A stretch of DNA of 20,601 bases from Candidatus Aquidulcis frankliniae (GTDB lineage Bacteria > Chloroflexota > Limnocylindria > Limnocylindrales > Limnocylindraceae). Position numbers and translations under genes: made by a program. Where the stretch lies: positions 1 through 20,601 of the forward strand of contig RFPZ01000015.1 in NCBI GenBank assembly GCA_009925905.1, in the 5' to 3' direction. Below are positions 7,323 through 13,013 of this stretch, piece after piece (position 1 is the stretch's first letter; every line of letters begins with the position of its first letter). The notes under the pieces were generated by a model that was not told the origin of the DNA, searched no databases, and worked only from the letters and a program-made list of their open reading frames with translations.

Positions 7323-7398
7323 GGGGGGGTAGCTCAAAGGTTAGAGCACCGAGCTTATATCTCGGCGGTTCCTGGTTCGAGTCCAGGCCCCCCTACCA
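7323..7398 (+). tRNA. tRNA-Ile, anticodon UAU, CCA encoded
   Basis: A complete 76-nt cloverleaf. The acceptor 7323-7329 is seven G's pairing with CCCCCCT (7388-7394), so pair 1-72 is G-U. The D stem is GCTC/GAGC (7332-7335/7344-7347) with an AAAGGTTA loop. The anticodon stem is CCGAG/CTCGG (7349-7353/7361-7365) with loop CTTATAT, so positions 34-36 are TAT. The variable loop has 5 nt, the T stem is CCTGG/CCAGG with loop TTCGAGT, the discriminator is A and CCA is encoded. UAU reads the isoleucine codon AUA directly. Most bacteria instead use a CAU tRNA modified to lysidine by TilS, so this is an unusual isoacceptor. The U12-A23 pair and A73 fit isoleucine identity. Confidence 0.93.
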
Positions 7399-7407
7399 CC
7401 CATCGTT

Positions 7408-7413
7408 CATACT
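7408..7413 (+). promoter_or_regulatory. -10 box CATACT, SDR gene
   Basis: CATACT is followed by exactly 6 nt and a GTG at 7420. No Shine-Dalgarno is present. This supports GTG as the true first codon on a leaderless mRNA and gives the SDR gene a promoter separate from the tRNA, whose CCA end lies 9 nt before the box. Confidence 0.55.
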
Positions 7414-7419
7414 CATTCC

Positions 7420-8202
7420 GTGTCACGACCAATCGCACTCATCACGGGAGCCTCATCGGGTATTGGCGAGCGTATTGCCCTGCGCTTGGCATCAAGTGGT
7501 CACGACCTAGTGCTAGTGGCCCGGCGTGGTGATGAACTCGCGCGCGTAGCTGGGCTAGCTGCCGCTTCCGGCGCCGCGAGTGAAACGATCGTTGCCGACC
7601 TCTCGAAGGCTGCCGATGTGTCGAAGGTAGAGGCCCGCATCCTGGACAGCGCCCGACCGATTGAGATCTTGGTGAACAACGCTGGTTACGGACGCTTCGG
7701 CAAAATCACGGAGCTTGACGGCGAAGATGAAGCGAATGAGATCGCCGTGAATGTCACCGCACTCACTCTTCTCTCTCGCGCAGCACTGGTTTCCATGGCA
7801 CCACGAAAGAGCGGTGGCATTCTCAACGTCGCGTCGCTCGCATCCTTTATTCCGTTTCCAGGATTCACTACCTACGCAGCAACAAAAGCGTATGTGCGGC
7901 ACTTCACTCTTGCGCTGCACGAAGAGGCGAAGCCGTTTGGCGTGAAGGTGACCTGCGTTGCGCCTGGCTTTACACCAACGGGGTTCCAAGAGCGTGGCGG
8001 CCTCAGCCAGAGCTCGGGTGTGCCGAGCTTCTTGCTTACCTCTGCGGACTCTGTTGCCCGTGCTGCGCTTGATGCGCTCCGTGACGGACGTGCTCTTGTC
8101 GTTCCGGGGCTCATGAATGCACTGTCCGCGCGCTTCTTGAGCCTGATGCCGAGCTTCCTCCTGCGCCGTATGGGTGCGATCGGCGCTCGTTTCGTTCGCT
8201 AA
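7420..8202 (+). CDS. Short-chain dehydrogenase/reductase (DltE-like, classical SDR)
   Basis: 260 residues, a full-length classical SDR that should oxidise or reduce an alcohol/ketone substrate with NAD(P)H in the cytoplasm. The cofactor motif TGASSGIG is at 9-16 and an 'ARR' stretch after beta-2 (34-36) suggests NADP preference. NNAG is at 86-89, the catalytic Ser at 139, and Tyr152-x3-Lys156 in 'TYAATKAYV'. The C-terminal half ('LALHEEAKPFGVKVTCVAPGFTPTGF') resembles COG0300 enzymes, whose substrates are mostly unknown. The start is GTG, fixed by the CATACT box 6 nt upstream. The stop TAA overlaps the stop of the opposing gene (8199-8202, CTAA), so the two genes meet with no spacer. Confidence 0.9.
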   Translation: MSRPIALITGASSGIGERIALRLASSGHDLVLVARRGDELARVAGLAAASGAASETIVADLSKAADVSKVEARILDSARPIEILVNNAGYGRFGKITELDGEDEANEIAVNVTALTLLSRAALVSMAPRKSGGILNVASLASFIPFPGFTTYAATKAYVRHFTLALHEEAKPFGVKVTCVAPGFTPTGFQERGGLSQSSGVPSFLLTSADSVARAALDALRDGRALVVPGLMNALSARFLSLMPSFLLRRMGAIGARFVR

Positions 8203-9266
8203 GCGCGACGGCTCCAGCGCGCCCCGGTCGGCTCGTCTACAAGTTCGACACCGAGCGCCTCAATCGCTGCGCGCAATGCATCTGCATCGTTGAATCGGCG
8301 CTCGGCGCGGGCGGTTGCACGCAGCGCGATGAGCTGCTCTACGGCGACGCTCACATCAACCCCTGGGTCCGTTGCGGGGGCCGGGCGTGCTGATTCGATT
8401 GAGGCGATCGTGGCACGTGGCGCACCAGCAGCGGCACCAAATCGTGCGACAAACGTTGCCAGCGGCTCTGTGGCGCCGCTGTGCAGCGCTGTCTCGCCGA
8501 TCCCAGGAATACGAATCGTCACCGCTCCCTTGCCGCCAACCGTGACGTTGTTCGCGCCAAGGTCGATGGTGAGGGCGGAGTGTTCGTCAATGCCCAAGAT
8601 GGCCGTGCCATCAGGTAGTACTCGTTCTAACTGCTGCAGGCGGCCCTCGCCGATGAAGCAGCGTGAGGTGTCGTGTGTCGCGCCTTCGTTGTTGTTCCAA
8701 TGCGGAACGATCGCAACCGCGAGACCGGTAAGTGCGCCGATGATGTCGAGGCCATCAAGCCAGACCGGGTTCGTGCCCGCCTTGTAGATCTCGTAGACCG
8801 GGATCGTGCATCGTCCTGAAGCCGCTGCCGCAGCCGATGATGTGATCAGTGTCGCGCCGTTCTGAATACGTGCGATGACCTGATCAACGATGGGTGTGCT
8901 TCCCCAGCGACGGAGCGCGCGCGACGGGGAGCCGGGCCCCAAGAAGATCAGATCCGCAGCATTCAAACCAGCGATGGTCGGCGCAAGCGCCGAAGGGGCA
9001 AGGTCGGCGCCTGCCCTGTCGGTCTCGGGGAGACCGATCACCGTCGTTGGAATGCCAACCTTTGAGCGGAAGAAGACGGCGATCTTCTCGCCCATCTCAG
9101 CACGGTTCGTTTGAAAGTCGTAACTGCCGTCGAGGGCAACCAGTGAGGAAGGAGTGCTGCGCTTAGGCAGAGAGGCGACGATGCTGCGATGTAGCGGCGC
9201 CATGGATGGGCCGATCTCGCCCGAGCCAATCAGGACGATTCTTCCTGGAGTCGCTCCTGCCGTCAT
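8199..9266 (-). CDS. Peptidase S51/cyanophycinase-like protein with CysRS-like C-terminal tail
   Basis: 355 residues. The first 270 or so resemble the class-I glutamine-amidotransferase-like fold of cyanophycinase and dipeptidase E: 'RIVLIGSGEIGPSMAPLH' at the start, 'DLIFLGPGSPSRAL' (105-118) at the usual gly-rich site, and 'GIDEHSALTIDL' (225-236), close to the cyanophycinase GIDE-type motif. The nucleophile region reads ITSSAAAAASG (141-151); Ser143 or Ser144 could be the nucleophile, but the usual G-x-S-A-G pattern is altered. After an Ala/Pro-rich linker, residues 308-351 ('LIALRATARAERRFNDADAL...') resemble the helical tail at the end of cysteinyl-tRNA synthetase. Catalytic activity is uncertain. 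The ATG is supported by a CATACT box 6 nt upstream. Confidence 0.8.
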   Translation of the reverse strand: MTAGATPGRIVLIGSGEIGPSMAPLHRSIVASLPKRSTPSSLVALDGSYDFQTNRAEMGEKIAVFFRSKVGIPTTVIGLPETDRAGADLAPSALAPTIAGLNAADLIFLGPGSPSRALRRWGSTPIVDQVIARIQNGATLITSSAAAAASGRCTIPVYEIYKAGTNPVWLDGLDIIGALTGLAVAIVPHWNNNEGATHDTSRCFIGEGRLQQLERVLPDGTAILGIDEHSALTIDLGANNVTVGGKGAVTIRIPGIGETALHSGATEPLATFVARFGAAAGAPRATIASIESARPAPATDPGVDVSVAVEQLIALRATARAERRFNDADALRAAIEALGVELVDEPTGARWSRRA

Positions 9267-9272
9267 AGGGCC

Positions 9273-9278
9273 AGTATG
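9273..9278 (-). promoter_or_regulatory. -10 box CATACT, S51-like gene (minus)
   Basis: On the minus strand CATACT is followed by exactly 6 nt and the ATG at 9266, with no Shine-Dalgarno. It is back to back with the box at 9292-9297, separated by 13 nt. Confidence 0.55.
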
Positions 9279-9291
9279 GCGCAGCGGCGAG

Positions 9292-9297
9292 TACGAT
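9292..9297 (+). promoter_or_regulatory. -10 box TACGAT, S51-like gene (plus)
   Basis: TACGAT is followed by exactly 6 nt and the ATG at 9304, with no Shine-Dalgarno. With the opposing box it fills a 37-nt divergent gap, the same length as the gap at 5941-5977. Confidence 0.6.
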
Positions 9298-9303
9298 CAG
9301 AGC

Positions 9304-9945
9304 ATGGCAACCCTCTACCTCTCAGGCGGCGGACTAGGACGCTCAGCCCACGCATGGCCTGAGGCGCTGCAGTGGCTCGCCGCACAGCCGGGCCCCCTTC
9401 TGCTCGCCTCGATCGCCTCAGACGACGATCGGCAGGCCCGCACCCTGCAGCAGCTACTTGCCACAGTTGGGCGCGAGGCAACGCTTATCAACCATCTGCC
9501 GCACAGCATTACCGAACCAACCACCCTCTTCTTGTGCGGTGGCGATGCGACGAAACTTCTTGACCAGCCAGAGCGAGTACGTGAACTTACCTCCGCGCTG
9601 GAGCTGCCAGACCTCACGATCGTCGCTGACTCTGCCTCGGCAATGGCGCTCGGTCGGCGCGCCGCATCATGCACCTGCGGCGGTCACGCCATTCGCGTCA
9701 CTAACGGCATCGGCGCACTCGGTGCGTGGAGCGTGCTCGCCCACGCGATCGGCGGCGACGACGAGCGACTTGCCGCTCTCGCCGATGATGCGCTACCGAA
9801 TGGTGGTCCACGATTAGCGTTACCAACTGGCGCTGCCGTAGAGGTTCTTGGACTCGGATCGCGCGCGTCGGGCGAGCCTGGTGGTCTCGACTTTAGAAGT
9901 GCTCCGTGGTCACTCGCGAGTGCGCACCGCCGCGACGCGCGCTAG
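9304..9945 (+). CDS. Second peptidase S51-like protein
   Basis: 213 residues, cytoplasmic, no signal peptide. The start 'ATLYLSGGG', the central 'TTLFLCGGDATKLL' (Gly-Gly turn as in dipeptidase E, 'GGGNT..LL') and 'LTIVADSASAMALG' at the expected nucleophile elbow (family G-x-S-A-G-A) point to the S51 fold. The elbow keeps a Ser but with Asp before it and Ser where Gly is usual, so activity is doubtful. The C-terminal third ('VLGLGSRASGEPGGL') is not recognised. It diverges from another S51-like gene across a shared 37-nt promoter, suggesting co-regulated paralogues. The ATG at 9304 is chosen over longer in-frame starts, which would run into the opposite gene, because of the TACGAT box 6 nt upstream. 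Confidence 0.72.
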   Translation: MATLYLSGGGLGRSAHAWPEALQWLAAQPGPLLLASIASDDDRQARTLQQLLATVGREATLINHLPHSITEPTTLFLCGGDATKLLDQPERVRELTSALELPDLTIVADSASAMALGRRAASCTCGGHAIRVTNGIGALGAWSVLAHAIGGDDERLAALADDALPNGGPRLALPTGAAVEVLGLGSRASGEPGGLDFRSAPWSLASAHRRDAR

Positions 9946-9963
9946 AGAGAGCGACGCGCGCTA
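9932..9963 (+). repeat. 13-bp direct repeat at a convergent gene junction
   Basis: GCGACGCGCGCTA occurs at 9932-9944 and again at 9951-9963. The first copy carries the TAG stop of the plus-strand gene; the second ends with CTA, the stop of the minus-strand gene. The GCGCGC cores can also pair with each other as a hairpin. This may be a tandem duplication that set the gap between the two stops, or a bidirectional termination element. Confidence 0.5.
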
Positions 9964-10698
9964 TGGCGCCCGGCGATCAACGTAGCGACAACGCGCGCGA
10001 ATCGGGCAACGCTCGCAATCTGGGCGCAGTGCATCGCAGTGTCCCCGGCCGTGACGAATGAGCGCCACGTGCGCCTCGTACATGCGCGATGGTTCCACAA
10101 GATCAAGCCACGCATCATGAGCAAACTGCAGACTCGCCTTGGGCGGCAGCAGGCCGATCCGTTTTGAGACGCGCTCCACATGGGTGTCGACCGGCATGAG
10201 GGGAACGCCAAAGCAGAAGAGCATCACGATCGATGCCGTCTTTGGGCCGATACCGGGAATGGCGGTGAGCCAGTCACGCGCCTCCATGGGCGACATCGCA
10301 GTCAGGAACGAGAGGTCGTATGCACCGCTCCGTTCGCGAGTCGCGCGCAAAGCCGCCTTGATGCGCGGCGCCTTCTGCGCCGCAAGCCCGCCACTCTTGA
10401 TTACGGCGGCGAGTGAGCGTACTGGCGCCGCCTCAACCGCTGCCCAATCTGGATAGCGATCGCGGAGTGCAATAAAGGCTCGCTCCGCATTCGTATCGCT
10501 CGTGTTCTGGCTCAGGATCGTGGTGACGAGCTCGCTAATCGGGTCCATGCGCGGCTTCCAGGCTGGTGTGCCGTAAAGGCTGGCTAGACCAGAAAGCGCC
10601 TCCTCGATCAGTCCGGGGCGACGGCGCTTCAGTTGCTTCGCCCACGCCTGCGCGGGGCTGATTTGTGCGGAACCTGGGCGTTTTCGTGCGAGAGGCAT
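9961..10698 (-). CDS. nth: Endonuclease III-type DNA glycosylase/AP lyase
   Basis: 245 residues. The helix-hairpin-helix 'LTAIPGIGPKTASIVM' (144-159) holds the catalytic Lys153, and Asp171 in 'PVDTHVERV' is the second catalytic residue. The four-Cys [4Fe-4S] loop has the classical spacing C-x6-C-x2-C-x5-C (221, 228, 231, 237). It removes oxidised pyrimidines and nicks the abasic site in base excision repair. It has about 30 extra basic N-terminal residues (KR-rich, 5-27) compared with short forms, which may aid DNA binding. The Endo III family also contains MutY-like and UV-endonuclease relatives, but the Lys/Asp pair supports bifunctional activity. The ATG is supported by a TACGAT box exactly 6 nt upstream. 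Confidence 0.9.
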   Translation of the reverse strand: MPLARKRPGSAQISPAQAWAKQLKRRRPGLIEEALSGLASLYGTPAWKPRMDPISELVTTILSQNTSDTNAERAFIALRDRYPDWAAVEAAPVRSLAAVIKSGGLAAQKAPRIKAALRATRERSGAYDLSFLTAMSPMEARDWLTAIPGIGPKTASIVMLFCFGVPLMPVDTHVERVSKRIGLLPPKASLQFAHDAWLDLVEPSRMYEAHVALIRHGRGHCDALRPDCERCPIRARCRYVDRRAP

Positions 10699-10704
10699 GC
10701 CCGC

Positions 10705-10710
10705 ATCGTA
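10705..10710 (-). promoter_or_regulatory. -10 box TACGAT, nth
   Basis: On the minus strand TACGAT is followed by exactly 6 nt and the ATG at 10698. No Shine-Dalgarno is present. The hexamer is identical to that of the S51-like gene at 9304. Confidence 0.6.
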
Positions 10711-10754
10711 GCCCCCGGACGCGGCCCATTACGGTGCGCCAAGCGCACCCAGAA

Positions 10755-10776
10755 GGGCATAACGTCCCGTTAGCCC
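10755..10776 (+). promoter_or_regulatory. Leader hairpin of the MFS gene
   Basis: GGGC-(A)-TAACG and CGTTA-GCCC form a 9-bp stem with a single bulged A and the loop TCC; an outer A-T pair extends it to 10. A TACGGT box at 10730-10735 would place the transcript start near 10742, so the hairpin would lie about 13 nt into a leader of roughly 100 nt. The rest of the 146-nt gap between nth and this gene shows no further ORF. A regulatory RNA role is possible but not shown. Confidence 0.45.
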
Positions 10777-10831
10777 TCATCCTGTCTGCTGACCGAAGCG
10801 ACGGCGTGCCCGCGCCGCGCTCCCGGCATAA

Positions 10832-10838
10832 GGGGAGG
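10832..10838 (+). promoter_or_regulatory. Shine-Dalgarno deciding the MFS start
   Basis: GGGGAGG ends 6 nt before the ATG at 10845. It is the reason for choosing this start rather than in-frame codons as far upstream as 10665, which would overlap nth and its promoter. Confidence 0.8.
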
Positions 10839-10844
10839 AAGAAC

Positions 10845-12089
10845 ATGGCTACACGTAGCGCCGCAGGCGGCGTCAAGATCACCGTCCCGGCGACATGGAT
10901 CGCATCGTGGACGCTCTATGACCTGGCCAACACCATCTGGTCGTACGGAATCTTCTCGTATGCGATCGGTCTTTATCTGACCAGCGAGCAGGGGCTCGGC
11001 GAGTCACAGGGAAACCTTTGGCTACAGATTTCGATTGCGCTCTCCGTGGGCGTGAATGCGCTCATCTCACCAGCGATAGGTGCAATTTCGGACCGCGCTG
11101 GCCGCAGGCTTCCGTATCTACTCTTCTTCACCGTGCTGGCGATTTTCCCCGCCATTTTCATTCCGTCCGTTCCGGTCGGCGTTGGTGTGCTGCTCTTTAT
11201 CGCGGCAAACTTCGGATATCAGTCCGCGCTGGTCTATTACGACGCAACGATTCGTATTGTGAGCACGCCGGAGAATCGCGGTTGGGTATCTGGCCTGGGT
11301 AACGGGCTCGGCTACCTCGGCACCATTCTGATCGGCGTCATCATTCTCTTCGGCGGACTATCGGTTAATCAGGTGTTTGTGGTTGCTCCGTTGCTGTTTG
11401 GAATCCTTGCGTTGCCGATCTTCATTTTCATCAAAGAGGTTCCGGAGCCCGCAGGGAAGGCCACGAGCGGAAACTCGCTGTTGGCGACACTTGGAACCAT
11501 TCGCGAACTTGGCAAGTACCCAGGCTTGAAGCGCTTCCTGACGGCGCGCTTCTTCTACACTGACGCTCAGAACACCGTGATCTCGATCATGGCGATTTTC
11601 GCGGTGCAGGCGGTCGGCTTTACTCAGAGCCAGGCGAACTACGTGCTGGTCGGGCTAGCCACGACTGCGGTCATCGGCGGCCTCGTGTGGGGGCGCCTGA
11701 CAGATAGCCAGGGACCGAAGGCAACCCTGAACCGCGTCCTCGCCCTCTGGGCGGTGGCGCTCACCATTGGTGCACTCTTCGTTTCACCGATCCCGTTCAT
11801 CGTGGCTGGCGTGGTGCTCGGCTTCGGTTTCGGTGGCCTCTCGGGCGCAGACCGAATCCTTATGTATCGACTCTCGCCGCCGAAGCAGCTGGGCGAGTTC
11901 TACGGGCTCTACGGCTTGGTGGGCAAGGGCTCACAGGTGCTTGGCGGGCTGCTCTACGGCGCTACGATCTTCTTTCTCTATCCAGTTCTTGGCAATGGCG
12001 CGTACACGGTCGGCTTGCTGACCCTGCTCGCAACGATGCTCGTTGGCTGGTACCTACTGCAGGGAGTACCGGAGAAGCGCCAAGGGTAA
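10845..12089 (+). CDS. UMF1/Atg22-type MFS transporter
   Basis: 414 residues, about 12 membrane helices. The N-terminal 'WTLYDLANTIWSYGIFSYAIGLYL' is the hallmark opening of the UMF1 (Atg22-like) branch of the major facilitator superfamily, and 'PAIGAISDRAGRRLPYLLFF' is the helix 2-3 MFS signature. 'LVWGRLTDSQGPKATL' repeats the signature in the second half and 'LSPPKQLGEFYGLYGLVGKGSQVLGGLLYG' is conserved in this branch. Yeast Atg22 effluxes amino acids from the vacuole; bacterial substrates are mostly unknown. It is one of the few genes here with a clear Shine-Dalgarno, and it has a hairpin in its leader. It ends facing holA, with a strong stem-loop at the junction. Confidence 0.88.
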   Translation: MATRSAAGGVKITVPATWIASWTLYDLANTIWSYGIFSYAIGLYLTSEQGLGESQGNLWLQISIALSVGVNALISPAIGAISDRAGRRLPYLLFFTVLAIFPAIFIPSVPVGVGVLLFIAANFGYQSALVYYDATIRIVSTPENRGWVSGLGNGLGYLGTILIGVIILFGGLSVNQVFVVAPLLFGILALPIFIFIKEVPEPAGKATSGNSLLATLGTIRELGKYPGLKRFLTARFFYTDAQNTVISIMAIFAVQAVGFTQSQANYVLVGLATTAVIGGLVWGRLTDSQGPKATLNRVLALWAVALTIGALFVSPIPFIVAGVVLGFGFGGLSGADRILMYRLSPPKQLGEFYGLYGLVGKGSQVLGGLLYGATIFFLYPVLGNGAYTVGLLTLLATMLVGWYLLQGVPEKRQG

Positions 12090-12103
12090 ACAATGACGCG
12101 CTC

Positions 12104-12137
12104 GGAGCGCTGCGTTAGCGAATGCGCGCAGCGCTCC
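12104..12137. terminator. Strong stem-loop at the MFS/holA convergent junction
   Basis: GGAGCGCTGCG (12104-12114) and CGCAGCGCTCC (12127-12137) are a perfect 11-bp inverted repeat with a 12-nt loop. The loop contains the holA stop codon (TTA at 12115-12117 on this strand). It could stop transcripts from both sides. There is no T-tract, which is common in high-GC genomes. Confidence 0.55.
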
Positions 12138-13013
12138 AGCGAGTCAGCGCTGGGCCCCAGGCCCGCTCGCCATCACCCTTACTGATCGCATCCAACTCGA
12201 CTAACCCGTTAATCGCGTCGACAATCTCGGCGGTGCTCCACTTGCGTGCCGCCTCGGCCAGCTTGCCTGCGGGGAACTCATGCATGCCAATGGTGCGCGC
12301 AGCCGTTGCAACCGAAGCACCTTCCACTACTGTTGCCCCGTGAATTTGCGCGAGGTCGCGCATCTTGCGGTGCAGCGTTGCCACGACCATTGGCCCTGGC
12401 TCACTCACCGCGCGAAGCAGATGCTTTGAGACTAGCGTGCCGCTGCGCGAGACAATCGCATCGGCGAAGGCAAAGAGCGATCCAACGCCGCGATCAGCCA
12501 CGAGCGCATCAACGGCACGTAGGGAGATCGGCCCACTCGGAATCGCGAGCATCAGCTTCTCAAGTTCAATTGCCGCCGTCATACGTATGCCGCTGCGATC
12601 AAGGTCTGGCTCGCGCACTTCGGCACCAAGTCGCTCGGCGATTGACTTCGCCGCATCACCAGCGATCTCGCGTCCGGCACTCTTCGCACGACGCCATTGC
12701 CCGGCGCCATGTTGGCGAGGGTGTCGTTCAGGGTGGCGCGCAGATCCTTGGTGCGCCCGAGTCGCCCAGCGCCGGCTACGACCATTAGCGAGCCGCCCCC
12801 AAAGAGGCCGCCAGTCCCAAGCCTGCGACGCAGCTCGCCGAGCACCTCGGCGCCGTCGCCAGAGCCGCGCCCTTCAGCCTTGAGACGTACCTTCTCAGGG
12901 AGCCCGCCCCCCATGGCGTCCTCGGCGGCCATGCGGGCACCCAGCGCCGCCACCGCCTCCTCGATCAGGAGGAGGTCGTCGCCCCAGGCTAGGAGAATCG
13001 GTGCCGTTCCCAT
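12115..13013 (-). pseudogene. holA: DNA polymerase III delta subunit, frameshifted with internal gap
   Basis: Delta opens the sliding clamp within the clamp loader and is essential. The 5' part (13013 to about 12690) reads 'ILLAWGDDLLLIEEAVAAL', '...RRLGTGGLFGGGSLMVVAGAGRL' and 'NDTLANMAPGNGVV', typical of the delta N-terminal domain. The homologous reading then moves to another frame: 'AKSAGREIAGDAAKSIAERLGAEVREPD', 'AAIELEKLML', 'TLHRKMRDLAQIH' and 'MHEFPAGKLAEAARKWS', ending at 12115. At the switch about 40-50 residues usual in the family (the middle of the AAA-like domain, often with a WI motif) are absent, so a deletion of a length not divisible by three is more likely than a single-base error. 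The intact size would be about 340 residues against about 300 here. Loss of an essential gene suggests an assembly fault or a second copy. Confidence 0.78.

Noticed and set aside
7323..7398. Reading the tRNA as Met or lysidine-type Ile (CAU)
   Set aside because: The 7-nt loop CTTATAT is closed by a perfect 5-bp stem, which fixes positions 34-36 as TAT.
10665..10844. Longer N-terminal start for the MFS transporter at 10665
   Set aside because: It overlaps nth and its promoter, the extra text is low in hydrophobicity and unlike the family, and a strong Shine-Dalgarno precedes ATG 10845.
12246..12883. Overlapping plus-strand frames opposite holA
   Set aside because: Arg/Ser/Pro-rich text typical of antisense frames in high-GC DNA, with no conserved motif.
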